Source: Thiotrichaceae bacterium (GTDB lineage Bacteria > Pseudomonadota > Gammaproteobacteria > Beggiatoales > Beggiatoaceae). Taken from it: DNA of 64,000 nucleotides. The translations under genes were made by a program, and so were the position numbers. The DNA lies in NCBI GenBank assembly GCA_029939505.1, contig JAOZSV010000001.1:49145-113144 (forward strand), written 5' to 3'. How positions within the stretch are numbered: position 1 is the stretch's first letter; every line of letters begins with the position of its first letter. The notes below the pieces were generated by a model that was given only the letters and a program-made list of their open reading frames with translations, did no database searches and was not told where the DNA came from. Shown in pieces: positions 1 to 9,222 of this stretch.

Positions 1-2573
1 TCTCGCGGCGGTAACGATACTCGCAGATGATATTCCTTTTCATCTTTAGGCAATTGACAAAAAGAGGTACTTACATCACGACTAGCAACGTTACTAATGC
101 CACGACTGGCAACATTACTAATTCCGCGACTGGCGACGTTACTAATTCCGCGTGTTTGTTGCGATAAATCACAAATTTCAATTGGTTTACTCGCATCGTC
201 AGAATTCTTATTTTTGATACTTCCTATTTTCTGCCCATCAACCAGTACTTGGAGGCCTGTGATAGGTTCCCCGGAAGGTAAACGGAGACTATAACGTAAT
301 TCTACCACTGACGTAGCGAAAGAGGCCTTTTTGCTACCGCTACTAACTACCCCACTGACACCACGACTAACCACCCCACTGATGCCACGGCTGGCTACAT
401 TACTAATCCCACGAGTTTCAGTTTTGGCATGTGGATCTGGTTCGACTAATGCTAACATCTCAATTTCTGGCGGTAATGATTCTTGCAGCGTTGGTTTAGG
501 AGATTGGGCTGAAGATTTTTCCCTAGGAGACGGTGATGAAGATTTTTTGTTCAGCAGTCGCCTAGAAGATTGGGATGATGTTTTTTGAGATTGTCCTTTT
601 TTAACCGGTTGTTTGGCCTGCAATTTTTTAATTTTCGGCAGAATTGAAGAGCGCGTGGCTTCCGCTAATTTTAAATTGTCCACTAATTTATCCACCACTT
701 CAGGTGAATAATGGCGCTTCAGGGATTGTTTAAAAGTTTGCTTCAGGCGATTTATTTCATCTGCCAATAAGATCGCTTCATCAATATCATAGAGCATTAA
801 TGTGTTTTTTACTATCTGCGGACTATAAAGGTTTCTAAATTTACTGAGGGGAAAAAATTGTGCCGCTTCAGTCTGCCCACGATTGACATACCAACCCATT
901 ATGTTTTCACCACCTGCCGAGGCCATATAATGGGATCGCGGTGTCCATATAATCCAGCGTTCGTCATAAGGAAAATAGGCTAATAATTCGGCACCATCAG
1001 AGATTCGGTACCAACGTAAAATTCCATCGCTAAATGCAGCGACGGCAACTTTCCCATTCCCCGCAATCTTGACATCCCAAGGAATAGCGGGTGCGGTTTG
1101 TTGCCATTTGAGTTGGCCTTTTCTATCTAATAATCGTAACGACCAATCGGTTCCCACCAAAATATGTTGTTCATTTTTGGTAATGGCAAAGCTGCGAACC
1201 ATTTCGTCTGGCTGAAGCTGTAACAGTTTACCATTGATTTTAAAATCGGTGGTGTTTATCTCACCAGTAATATCGAAATAGGACGAATTAATAATTGGGA
1301 TCGTCATAGATGGCTGTCGTTTGTCCAGAGGTTTAACAGCAACAAGGCTCCGATCACGCACGGAAAAACGTCTGGGGCGTTTTTGGTCCCCTTGGTTATA
1401 ATTAAATTCAATCTGACTTCCATCCATAGAAATTTGTAAACCTTTATCATAACGGAAATCAGCAATACGGAAATCAGCAGTTCCGGCATCACGTTCTAAT
1501 ATTTTGTCCCCATTAGCATTAAAACGTCCAAAAGTCGGTTCAAAGGTACCAAACACAAGTCCCCCATCTCGCAAAGCCCGAATATCCATGATCGTATTTG
1601 AGGCCGCGGGCCATTTGTCGTAGCGACTTTGGTCTGCTTGATTCCAACGTAAAATAAACGTTTGATTGTTTTCCAAATGTGTGCCACCTGCATAGAGCCA
1701 CTGTCCATCTTTAGACCACGCAACCGTGTTCAAATTACCATTCACACCCAATGTCTGTGGTTCAGATAAAAGAGTCAAGTCCATACCGAACAAAACATTG
1801 ATGGTATTAGAATCCGCAAACCCCACCACAATTTTATTACCTGTGGGGGAAAAATCGACAGAAAATGGTTTATTGCCACCGGGTGCTTTGCGTTTCGCCA
1901 ATAATTTGAAATTTTGATCATAGAGACGCAGATAACCATCCCAACAACTTGTCACTAAACGTCCTTGCTGATCAAAATTGGCCCAATAAGTCGCATCACC
2001 ATAGTCAGTATCCAGCGCATGCAAATGATAATCAGAAGTGCGATAGACTCGGATGCCTTGTTGGCCTAAATTAGCCACCAAATAATGCCCATCCGGAGAA
2101 TAAGCCAAATGAAAAATCAAATTGGGATGTCCAGGAAGACGTTGATTCATTTCACCCGTTTTGCGATTAAACAAGTAAATTGAATAGGTGCCTTCCAAAG
2201 TTTGTCCCGTCCATCCACCGGCAGCCACCGTTTCACCATCTGGTGAAATAGCCACCGCGTGAATTTTACCTTCATTACCTTTATCAATGGGTGGACGTAA
2301 AATTTGGATGAGTTTACCATTATCTAAAGACCAAACCCGCACCGTCTTATCCAACGAACCCGTGACTAAATAACGTTCATTGGAATCTACATCAATGCGT
2401 TTGATCACTTCAGTATGCATTCCCGTTTCTGGACGAAAAAAAGCCTTATTTAGGTTGTTAACCTCCGCAAAAGCGGATAAGGCAGGAAAGCCAAATAAGC
2501 ACAAACTTATAAACACTTGGCCAAATCTTAATATGGCAATTTGGCGTTTAAAATGGCGCATTAGAAATAACAT
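1..2573 (-). CDS. WD40-repeat secreted protein, probable caspase-like family; C-terminus beyond window
   Basis: This gene starts at ATG 2573, with AGGAG 11 bases upstream, and stays open to the window edge, so about 857 codons are visible and the stop is missing. Residues 1-36 look like a Sec signal peptide ending near LSAFA. The next ~550 residues hold WD40-like propeller blades (strands such as VRVWSLD, repeated SPDG turns). A segment with WIIWTP, SHYMASAGGEN and GWYVNRG follows; in known bacterial WD40 proteins this linker often precedes a C14 (caspase-like) peptidase domain, which here would lie outside the window and is therefore inferred. After a Lys/Ser-rich linker there is an Ig-like stretch (SVVELRYSLRLPSGEPITGL). 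Two tandem blocks of the octapeptide RGISNVAS (about 336-419 and 73-165) sit on either side of this stretch and look like expanded 24-bp repeats. The WD40 call is firm; the protease part is likely but unseen. Confidence 0.75.
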   Translation of the reverse strand, partial: MLFLMRHFKRQIAILRFGQVFISLCLFGFPALSAFAEVNNLNKAFFRPETGMHTEVIKRIDVDSNERYLVTGSLDKTVRVWSLDNGKLIQILRPPIDKGNEGKIHAVAISPDGETVAAGGWTGQTLEGTYSIYLFNRKTGEMNQRLPGHPNLIFHLAYSPDGHYLVANLGQQGIRVYRTSDYHLHALDTDYGDATYWANFDQQGRLVTSCWDGYLRLYDQNFKLLAKRKAPGGNKPFSVDFSPTGNKIVVGFADSNTINVLFGMDLTLLSEPQTLGVNGNLNTVAWSKDGQWLYAGGTHLENNQTFILRWNQADQSRYDKWPAASNTIMDIRALRDGGLVFGTFEPTFGRFNANGDKILERDAGTADFRIADFRYDKGLQISMDGSQIEFNYNQGDQKRPRRFSVRDRSLVAVKPLDKRQPSMTIPIINSSYFDITGEINTTDFKINGKLLQLQPDEMVRSFAITKNEQHILVGTDWSLRLLDRKGQLKWQQTAPAIPWDVKIAGNGKVAVAAFSDGILRWYRISDGAELLAYFPYDERWIIWTPRSHYMASAGGENIMGWYVNRGQTEAAQFFPLSKFRNLYSPQIVKNTLMLYDIDEAILLADEINRLKQTFKQSLKRHYSPEVVDKLVDNLKLAEATRSSILPKIKKLQAKQPVKKGQSQKTSSQSSRRLLNKKSSSPSPREKSSAQSPKPTLQESLPPEIEMLALVEPDPHAKTETRGISNVASRGISGVVSRGVSGVVSSGSKKASFATSVVELRYSLRLPSGEPITGLQVLVDGQKIGSIKNKNSDDASKPIEICDLSQQTRGISNVASRGISNVASRGISNVASRDVSTSFCQLPKDEKEYHLRVSLPPR

Positions 2574-2782
2574 AAATTCATTTTCTCCTGTTAGTAGATT
2601 AGATAGATAATGGTGGGTGGAGCGTTCGCTCTACCCCAGCCTATTTTAATTTAAATTTAGAATGTTGAGTTAATGTTGCTAATAATTTAATTGACAATAA
2701 TTATATCGCCATTTTCGTTAGAGTGTTAGGCTTTTAGTGTCATTTTACCATAAAATGGACATTTAAAGGACAAATAACAATG

Positions 2783-3065
2783 ATCGAGGCTAAAGTTTTT
2801 TGAAGAAAAACCTTTGTACAGGACATTTTTTATTGTTTTCGAGGCTAACGTTTTTTTAACGAAAAAACGTTAGCCTCGAAATCAGAATGATCAGAATTTT
2901 CAAATTTTCAGAATTAAAAATCAAGTGAGTTTTCATTAACTTATCAGGTTTTAAATTTTGTAAATTCTTAAATTCTTAAATTCTGATTCTAACAATGGAA
3001 AGTGATTTAAATCAATGAATTATAAAAAAATGTCCTGTACAAAGAAGAAAAACTTTAGCCTCGAT
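2783..3065. repeat. Nested palindromic element with an inner element-A hairpin
   Basis: The left arm (2783-2825, starting ATCGAGGCTAAAG and running through CCTTTGTACAGGACATT) pairs with the right arm (3024-3065, AATGTCCTGTAC through CTTTAGCCTCGAT). The palindrome has apparently been split by an insertion that carries its own hairpin at 2838-2880. The AT-rich filler between 2881 and 3023 shows no coding signal. Confidence 0.7.
2838..2880. repeat. Palindromic element A, CTAACG stem
   Basis: The arms read TTCGAGGCTAACG and CGTTAGCCTCGAA around an A/T-rich loop. The stem block CTAACG is unique among the copies here, and its pairing partner carries the matching change. Confidence 0.85.
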
Positions 3066-3203
3066 CACATACATTGCTCACCATTTCAGCCTTCATATTA
3101 TCATAAAAAGTTCTTAAAAAAACTTGTTCTCCAATTAAAAGTCAGTTAAGTCTTTATATATAGTTGGGTCGTCTGACAGCGTCAACGACCTAAACTATAC
3201 GCC

Positions 3204-3318
3204 TCAATGCCATTAAGTTAAGCCAGGGCGAACACGCAGGATTCGAGGCTACAGCCCCTGAATATGTGGAGATTGGTAGGGGCAGAACTGTGTGTCTGCC
3301 CTTAACTTAATGGCAGTG
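3204..3318. repeat. CAATGCCATTAAG inverted-repeat element (~115 bp)
   Basis: The ends are CAATGCCATTAAGTTAAG and CTTAACTTAATGGCAGTG, nearly perfect terminal inverted repeats. The interior contains a GAACACGC...GTGTCTGC type stretch shared with copies at 13743-13849 and 50220-50331. No reading frame is present. It resembles a non-autonomous MITE-like insertion. Confidence 0.65.
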
Positions 3319-3491
3319 AAACTATACGCCTAGCCCTCATAACGATGAAAAATAGAGAGTATAGTGTATATTACACTTGGGGACCAATTATTTTATTTCA
3401 AGTTTGAAAAAAAAATCAATCAGGTAGATAATGTGACTTGAGCAATGATGATTGACGTGACCGATTTTTTATCTCTGCCCTAATATTATCA

Positions 3492-3813
3492 ATTCGAGGC
3501 TAAGAGTTTTTATCATCAGTAAAAACTAAAACTCGCATGAATAGTGGATGTCTTAATAGACCGTTTTTTAGTGTGGCTATTATGTTGATATTGTCGGTGA
3601 TGAATAAAAAATATCAGTTTAAACAATCACTTGAAAATTATTTTCGGTGATTTAAAAGAGAATTTCATGAACTTCAAGAACGGATTGATGTAAAGTGTCT
3701 TTTGGAGGTGGTGGAAAAACGTCATGAGCGGGGCAACTTGGGCAACTTAAACTGGTTGATTCCATGCAACGGGTACTCGCCGCGTTTTTCTTCAAAAAAC
3801 TCTTAGCCTCGAA
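3492..3813. other. Gap region: split palindrome with short unrecognised coding-like remnant
   Basis: A half-palindrome TTCGAGGCTAAGAG at 3492 is matched by CTCTTAGCCTCGAA at about 3799-3813. Between them, the plus-strand frame near 3650-3780 reads as a plausible peptide (FKREFHELQERIDVK, CLLEVVEKRHERG), but it has no start and is only ~43 codons long. It may be a decayed gene fragment; I do not recognise the family. Confidence 0.3.
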
Positions 3814-3944
3814 TGTTAAATCATAATTCGATTTAGTTTGTTAACATATCGGAATTACTGATGGGCAGATATTAAGCAACAGTCACAAATTGCGATGCTC
3901 GCATTTAGAAAACCCGTTTTTTGAAGAAACTGGATTTATCACCT

Positions 3945-4226
3945 CGAAAAATTTTCTTAAGCATAGCGAAAATACTCACCCAGGATTTTCCAGAATTGCT
4001 TCAATTTATTTTGACAAAATATCAAGTTGAGGCTGAAAAAACCTGGGCATTAGTTGGTTTCGAGGTTTCAAAAAACTGAAACCTCGAAAAGAATTTGTTT
4101 TCATCAAACGCATTGCGGATGTGATTTTTGAAGCGAAAGATAAGCAAGGCAATGAAGTGATTATTCATTTGGAATTTGAGCGCGAATATCAATCAGTCTT
4201 TGGTAAAAAAAACTTGAATCTCAAGT
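3945..4226 (+). pseudogene. Remnant of an Rpn/PD-(D/E)XK-like protein, interrupted by a palindrome
   Basis: One frame reads LAKILTQDFPELLQFILTKY and continues to WALVG. It then enters a palindromic element (4059-4088) that introduces TGA. After a frame change, FIKRIADVIFEAKDKQGNE and VIIHLEFEREYQS follow before a TGA at about 4226. The 'D-x(n)-HLEFE' pattern resembles the nuclease core of Rpn/DUF4351-type proteins common in filamentous sulfur bacteria and cyanobacteria, but this is a loose match. No start codon is visible. It is most likely a decayed gene hit by the repeat. Confidence 0.45.
4059..4088. repeat. Palindromic element A, short form, inside a gene remnant
   Basis: A 30-bp palindrome with arms TTCGAGGTTTCA and TGAAACCTCGAA and a six-base loop. 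It sits within the coding remnant at 3945-4226 and provides an in-frame TGA. Confidence 0.85.
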
Positions 4227-4343
4227 GAATTGAGGATGATTTTATGATATAATATCAATTTTCAAATTGGCTTTCTGAAATCAGAAATGTTCAAAATTTC
4301 TGAAATCTGATCGCTTGAATTTTTCACATTGGAAGTTAAAATT

Positions 4344-4784
4344 ATGCCAACTATCAAAAAAATTGAAGTCAGCGCTGCGCTGGTTGACAATTTTAAATTT
4401 GAAAGCAAAATCCGCGGTCATCGCGTTATCATTGATCAACCCCCTCAAGGAGGTGGTAAAGATGAAGGGCCTAGCCCTCTTGAATTTGCTTGTCTTTCAC
4501 TCTCAGCCTGTGTGCTTACTGTTGGGCAAATTGTCGCCAAACAAAAAAGAATCCGGTTGAAAAATTTTGAAGTTCGGGTTGAAAGCGAGATAGACAGCGA
4601 TGGCTTTATGGGAAAAAGCAAGGAAAACCGGGTTGGTTTTTTTGGTTACAAAGTCATCGCCAAAATTGATGCGGACATCTCTTTAGAAGAGAAAAAAGCA
4701 TTTTTGGAAGAAGTTGATCATCGTTGCCCGATATCAGAAAACCTTCAGAACAATACGCCAGTTACTGTTGAGTTAGAAGAATAG
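4344..4784 (+). CDS. OsmC/Ohr-family peroxiredoxin-like protein
   Basis: A cytosolic OsmC-like protein of 146 residues, the usual size for the family. Such proteins reduce organic hydroperoxides with a pair of cysteines. The candidate pair is C56 (in SLSACVLTV) and C128 (in DHRCPISENL); both contexts are typical. A further Cys (C50) precedes the first. I chose ATG 4344 (MPTIKK) because GGAAG lies eight bases upstream; a TTG 15 bases earlier is in frame but has no binding site. It stands alone, between a repeat-filled gap and the convergent end of an RND pump gene. Family assignment is good; the exact substrate is unknown. Confidence 0.85.
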   Translation: MPTIKKIEVSAALVDNFKFESKIRGHRVIIDQPPQGGGKDEGPSPLEFACLSLSACVLTVGQIVAKQKRIRLKNFEVRVESEIDSDGFMGKSKENRVGFFGYKVIAKIDADISLEEKKAFLEEVDHRCPISENLQNNTPVTVELEE

Positions 4785-4787
4785 TTC

Positions 4788-4911
4788 AGTGCTGAAGCAT
4801 AAGTTTTAATATTGGAGTCCAACGCTTTAGCTTTGGCGGTGCCAAAATGACTAGCGATCAAAGCTAAAGCGTTGAACTCCATTATATTCAAACATTTATG
4901 CTTCAGTACTT
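4788..4911. repeat. Large inverted repeat between convergent genes (GTACTGAAGCAT / GGAGTCCAA type)
   Basis: The ends AGTGCTGAAGCATAA and TTATGCTTCAGTACT pair. Inside them, GGAGTCCAACGCTTTAGC pairs with GCTAAAGCGTTGAACTCC. It lies right after the OsmC gene and could end transcripts from both sides. Related copies occur at 22092-22184 and 63348-63620. Confidence 0.7.
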
Positions 4912-4947
4912 AATAAAATCGACCACATTCGAGGCTTCAGCTTTGGA

Positions 4948-5044
4948 CGTATTTTGGAGTCCAAACCTTTAGATTTGGACGTATTTTGGAGTCCAAACCT
5001 TTAGATTTGGACGTATTTTGGAGTACAACGCTTCAGCTTTGGAC
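4948..5044. repeat. Tandem array of a ~32-bp GGAGTCCAAACCTTTAG unit
   Basis: About three units, each containing TTTTGGAGTCCAAACCTTTA followed by GATTTGGACGTA. The last, variant unit overlaps the final codons and stop of the RND pump gene, so the pump's C-terminal residues VQS and its TGA come from repeat sequence. Confidence 0.8.
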
Positions 5045-8000
5045 ACCCTTTTTCGCCATCATGTCTTCATAAATAGATAACAATGCCGGTACCGCCAGTA
5101 ACACCAAAATGGTAGAAAACATTAAACCAAAAGCAATAGAAGTCGCCATCGGAATTAAAAATTGTGCCTGTAACGAAGTTTCAAAAAGGAGCGGAGTCAA
5201 ACCAAAAATGGTTGTCAATGAGGTGAGCAAAACTGCCCGTAATCGTTGACAAGCCGCCTCAATCAACGCTTCTTTGACTAGCATTCCTTCTTCGCGGAGT
5301 TGTTTATAAAAAGTGATCAAGACAATGGAATCATTTATCACGATGCCCGATAATCCAAAGAAACCAAATAGCGATAAAATGGTCAAATCAATCTCCATCA
5401 TCCAATGTCCGAAAATGGCACCGACTAAACCAAATGGAATTATACTCATCACAACGAAAGGCCAACCATAAGAAGCAAATTGCCAAGCGAGTATAATATA
5501 AATCATGGCAATCGCAAATATCAGTCCTCGTTTCATATCGCCCAACGTTTGAGCTTGATCAGCCATACGTCCTTCAAAAGAATATTCCACCCCATAACGG
5601 ACACTCAAGTCTGGTAGAACGTTTTCAACCAGGTTCGCTACAATTTTATTCGCATTATTAACCGCTTTATCCACATCGGCTGACAGTTGGGCAGCCAAAC
5701 GTCCTTGAGCATGGCGTATCGTTTCAAAGCCGCGCCGTGTTGTCACATTCACAGCCGTAGAAAATGGAATACGCGCACCATTGGGTAATTGCAACATGAA
5801 ATTTTCTAAACTGGCTAAACTGTAACGTTCCTGATCGGGCAATACCACCCGCACTTCCACTTCATCTTCATTATCTTGAAAAATCTGCACTAAATGTCCA
5901 TCAAAAGCCGCGCGTAATTGTTTTCCAACCGATTCTATCGTTAAACCCAAAGCATTCCCATAATGGCTCAACGAATAAATCCATTGTTCCCTTCCATAAG
6001 GCATATCATCTTCAATCCCATTCACTCCTGGAAATGTTTTTAACACGTCTGCCAATTCCAATACAGCCGCTTTCACCTTATCCGCATCCGTGCCGTTGAG
6101 ACGAATTTCAATATCTCTACCCGGAGGTCCACCGCGACTTTCCATGATAGTAAGACTTTCTAAACCGGGCGGGTTAATAATTTTCGCTTCCCAAGCCTGA
6201 ATAAATTGTTTATTACGCACAGTACGACTATCTGGCGAACTCAGTTCAATCATAAAAGAGCCAAATTGATCACCCTTTCTACCGGCACCACGCGCTGATG
6301 TTCCACTACCATGCCGAACAACCATCACTTTAACAATATTCCCACCCAATTCCTTATCAGTGGCATATAAAGTCTTTTCTAAATGTGCTAAAAAAGTATC
6401 AACCCGCGTTGATGAACTCCCTGCGACAAAATTGGCATTTGCGAGGAGAATGGTATTATCAGGTGAGGGAAAAAAGGTAAAGTTCAAACGCCCACCGGCT
6501 AATAAACCAACCGCAAACATCATGGCAGCCAGCATCAATGCCAATACGCTCCAACGAAAAGCAATCGTCACCGTGACAAGGGCGCGAAAGTACTTATCAC
6601 GCATGGCATCAAAAGCCCTTTCCAATTTCTGTCGTACTTTGCTGGTTTTTTGACGATGAAGTTTATGGAAAGTATGCCGTAAATGACCGGGTAAAACGAA
6701 AAAGCATTCGATCAATGAAGCAATTAACACGCAAATCATCACGGTTGGAATGTCAAAAAGGATATTGCCCATAATCCCCCCAATCAGCATGAGCGGTAAA
6801 AAAGCCGCAATCGTTGTTAATGAGGCGGCAGTGACGGGGGCTAACATGCGTTGTGCGCCCCCCTCAGCAGCCAACAAAGATTGTTCACCCGTTTGAAAAT
6901 GGGTAAAAGCGTCTTCACCAACAACAATCGCATCATCAACAATAACGCCTAATGCCATAATCATAGCAAATAAACTCACCATATTGATGCTGCCCCCTAT
7001 CATATAGAGTACCGCGAGCATACCCATCAATGAAATAGGAATACCCGCTGCAACCCAAAAAGCCACCCGCCCATTGAGAAAGATAAATAAAGTCGCCACC
7101 ACCAATATTAAGCCACTCAAGCCATTTCTGAGTAGCAAAGAAATACGTTCATCAATCAATTCCCAAGATTGGGCATAAACATGCAATTCAATTCCCGGCG
7201 GAAGTAAAGGGCGTGCTTCCTCTAACCAAACTTGTAATATTTTTGCCGATTTTAACGCATCATTTTCTTCAGTACGTAATAATCGCAATTCAATGACGGG
7301 TTTATCTTGATAAGTTATACGCACTTCGCCATCTCGCGGGCGGCGTTCAATCGTCGCAATATCTCCAAGTTTAACATAACGTCCTGATTTTTCAGTAATT
7401 ATTGGCAAATCGGCAAAAGCGAATTCATCACGGCGTTGTTCCAAACTACGCAATTGTCGTGCAACTTCACCGCGCCCGATAGCACCCGCCGGTATATCTT
7501 GACTAAAACGTGTAATTTGCTCACCCACTTGGGGCAATGTCAGCCCTAACTCTTCCAATTGAACAGTGGAAACTTGTATCGCGATTTCTTCTTTAGGTAA
7601 ACCCTCAATCTCAATTTTGCTAATGCCACGCTCAAGTAATTCACGTTCTATGCGCCTTGTTAAATGGCGTAATTCATTCGTATCATCGACTCCCATTAAG
7701 AGCAAACGGGCAATGCCATCATAATGAGCCGCGCGACTGATTTCTGGCTTTTCTGAGGTGCTGGGTAGATTACGCAATAATGCGACTTTTTCCTTAACCT
7801 GATCAAGTGCCCAGCCCATGTCAGTTCCTTCCTCATACTCTATGACAATTGTTGAGAAGTTTTGAGTAGAAGTTGAGTTCATTTTATGCACATGATCAAG
7901 GGTGCGTAATTCCTGCTCAATAGGGCGAGTAATAGACATTTCGACATCCTCAGCCGTTGCACCTGTCCATAAGACTGTTACTGATATAATATCCAGTGCA

Positions 8001-8140
8001 AAATTAGGCAAAAACTGAGTATTGAGTTTACTCAAAGCCAAAAAGCCCGCCAATAGCAGTATCAACATTAATAAGTTCGCCGCAACTTTATGTTGGGCAA
8101 AAATACCGATAAGATTTTTTTGATGTTTAAATGTTTGCAC
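5033..8140 (-). CDS. RND-family inner-membrane efflux permease (AcrB/HAE1 type)
   Basis: A 1035-residue proton-driven exporter with the two-fold RND layout: a membrane helix at residues ~20-37, a large periplasmic loop, a helix block ~335-480, a second loop, and a final helix block ~855-1020. The proton-relay aspartates are visible in GVIVDDAIVVGE, and the second-half counterpart in GIVINDSIVL. The start is GTG 8140; no strong Shine-Dalgarno sequence is visible. No membrane-fusion or outer-membrane partner gene is nearby, so the pump is an orphan in this window or its partners lie elsewhere. The last codons (KKGVQS, stop) run into a dispersed repeat, suggesting the original C-terminus was trimmed. 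A palindromic element lies directly upstream (8164-8206). The family is certain; the substrate is unknown. Confidence 0.93.
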   Translation of the reverse strand: MQTFKHQKNLIGIFAQHKVAANLLMLILLLAGFLALSKLNTQFLPNFALDIISVTVLWTGATAEDVEMSITRPIEQELRTLDHVHKMNSTSTQNFSTIVIEYEEGTDMGWALDQVKEKVALLRNLPSTSEKPEISRAAHYDGIARLLLMGVDDTNELRHLTRRIERELLERGISKIEIEGLPKEEIAIQVSTVQLEELGLTLPQVGEQITRFSQDIPAGAIGRGEVARQLRSLEQRRDEFAFADLPIITEKSGRYVKLGDIATIERRPRDGEVRITYQDKPVIELRLLRTEENDALKSAKILQVWLEEARPLLPPGIELHVYAQSWELIDERISLLLRNGLSGLILVVATLFIFLNGRVAFWVAAGIPISLMGMLAVLYMIGGSINMVSLFAMIMALGVIVDDAIVVGEDAFTHFQTGEQSLLAAEGGAQRMLAPVTAASLTTIAAFLPLMLIGGIMGNILFDIPTVMICVLIASLIECFFVLPGHLRHTFHKLHRQKTSKVRQKLERAFDAMRDKYFRALVTVTIAFRWSVLALMLAAMMFAVGLLAGGRLNFTFFPSPDNTILLANANFVAGSSSTRVDTFLAHLEKTLYATDKELGGNIVKVMVVRHGSGTSARGAGRKGDQFGSFMIELSSPDSRTVRNKQFIQAWEAKIINPPGLESLTIMESRGGPPGRDIEIRLNGTDADKVKAAVLELADVLKTFPGVNGIEDDMPYGREQWIYSLSHYGNALGLTIESVGKQLRAAFDGHLVQIFQDNEDEVEVRVVLPDQERYSLASLENFMLQLPNGARIPFSTAVNVTTRRGFETIRHAQGRLAAQLSADVDKAVNNANKIVANLVENVLPDLSVRYGVEYSFEGRMADQAQTLGDMKRGLIFAIAMIYIILAWQFASYGWPFVVMSIIPFGLVGAIFGHWMMEIDLTILSLFGFFGLSGIVINDSIVLITFYKQLREEGMLVKEALIEAACQRLRAVLLTSLTTIFGLTPLLFETSLQAQFLIPMATSIAFGLMFSTILVLLAVPALLSIYEDMMAKKGVQS

Positions 8141-8163
8141 GAGAGTTTTTTTTCTTAATTGGG

Positions 8164-8206
8164 GATCGAGGTTTTAGTTTTTTGAAAAAAAACTAAAACC
8201 TCGATC
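8164..8206. repeat. Palindromic element A, TTTTAG stem
   Basis: The arms are GATCGAGGTTTTAG and CTAAAACCTCGATC around a T/A-rich loop. It lies 24 bases before the GTG of the RND gene, inside its likely leader. Confidence 0.85.
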
Positions 8207-8316
8207 AGAGAATGCCTAAATCTTTCTTACCTTAAACTGTTTCTGGCTTAAAATAAAATACCTGAAAATTTATGCTTTTGTAACTTAGCTTTGGTTTGGA
8301 GTTCATTCGAGAGTCG

Positions 8317-8362
8317 ATTCTAGGTTCAAGTTTTTTCGGTAAAAAAAACTTGAACCTAGAAT
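8317..8362. repeat. Palindromic element A variant with TCTAGG arms
   Basis: The arms are ATTCTAGGTTCAAG and CTTGAACCTAGAAT. Both the usually fixed TCGAGG end and the inner block differ from the consensus, and both differences are matched in the opposite arm. Confidence 0.85.
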
Positions 8363-8390
8363 TGAGTTTTTCGTAAAAAAACTCAAACCT

Positions 8391-8427
8391 CGACTAAAGT
8401 TTTTTGAAGAAAAACTTTAGCCTCGAA
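8391..8427. repeat. Palindromic element A, CTAAAG stem, 5' arm damaged
   Basis: The right arm CTTTAGCCTCGAA is intact. The left arm reads CTCGACTAAAG and overlaps a partial TTTGAG copy at 8362-8396. Confidence 0.65.
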
Positions 8428-8545
8428 TGCTTTAGCTTTGGGCGTTTTTCCGTTCAACGCTTTTCCGTTCAACGCTTTAGCTTTGGACGTTTTTCCGTTC
8501 AACGCTTTTCCGTTCAACGCTTTAGCTTTGGACGTTTTTCCTCGT
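8427..8545. repeat. Tandem array with units AACGCTTTAGCTTTGGACG and AACGCTTTTCCGTTC
   Basis: Alternating short units with the same AACGCTTTAGCTTTGG core found at many other places in the window. Both strands stay open across it, giving low-complexity reading frames (repeated KAKALNGK) that are not real genes. Confidence 0.75.
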
Positions 8546-8826
8546 TCAAAAATTCTACTTGGAAATGCCTTATTGCCCACCTACCAAAAACAGGGTAAAT
8601 AATTTATTATTTAATTAATAATTAATAATTAACAATTAATAAAAATGGCCCTTTAAATTTGTTATCAATGAGCCTTTAAATTTGTTATATCGGTATGAGC
8701 CTTTAAAATCGCTTCAGTCCATTTTTATGAACAAAAAAAGGTCAAAAAATGCTTAATCTTTTCTTTGTAAAATGTTTTAAAATTGGATCAAGGTTTTAAT
8801 TGAGTTATCAAATGGCACCGTTTTCG
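8546..8826. other. AT-rich non-coding gap
   Basis: Long A/T stretches (ATTAATAATT runs near 8600-8640) and a short direct repeat GAGCCTTTAAATTTGTTAT at about 8670. No coding frame or RNA gene is seen. Confidence 0.5.
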
Positions 8827-8871
8827 ATTCGAGGTTAAAGTTTTTTTATTGAAAAAACTTTAACCTCGAAT
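8827..8871. repeat. Palindromic element A, TTAAAG stem
   Basis: The arms ATTCGAGGTTAAAG and CTTTAACCTCGAAT match perfectly. A truncated TTTTAG copy follows at 8872-8901. Confidence 0.85.
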
Positions 8872-8970
8872 TTAGTTTTTTGACGAAAAACTAAAACCTC
8901 GAAATTGAACCTCCCCAAGTTTCAAACGATGTTGGGTGGCTGCTTTTAGGGCTTGTTTCAGAAAGCCTGA

Positions 8971-9052
8971 CAAGTTTAACCGACAATTTGTTTTATAGGG
9001 ATGTGCCGAGATAACCCGTTTTGGTAATTTCGGTAGGGCATAAATTTGTAAC
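8971..9052 (+). repeat. Left direct repeat flanking the polyamine-type cluster
   Basis: Begins CAAGTTTAACCGACAATTTG and continues through GTGCCGAGAT, GTTTTGGT and TGTAGGGCA-like stretches. A diverged copy in the same orientation lies at 13408-13476. The two copies bracket four genes and a fifth small one. Confidence 0.65.
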
Positions 9053-9222
9053 TATTTGATTTAATTATGGAATTAACAATTTCCATTATTTTTATTACTG
9101 ACTGGAAAATATAATAAATTTGACATTGACGACACTGCCTGTGGTTATGGGCTGCGAGTTTCCTGAAACCGATAGAATTTAAATCATATCACCTTAAAAT
9201 CCAATAGTAAACAACATAAATC

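Noticed and set aside
8383..8598. Open frames on both strands with repeated peptides (KALNGKTSKAKALNGK; FSVQRFSVQRFSFGRF)
   Set aside because: They are translations of the AACGCTTTAGCTTTGG tandem repeat and hold no ribosome binding site or conserved domain.
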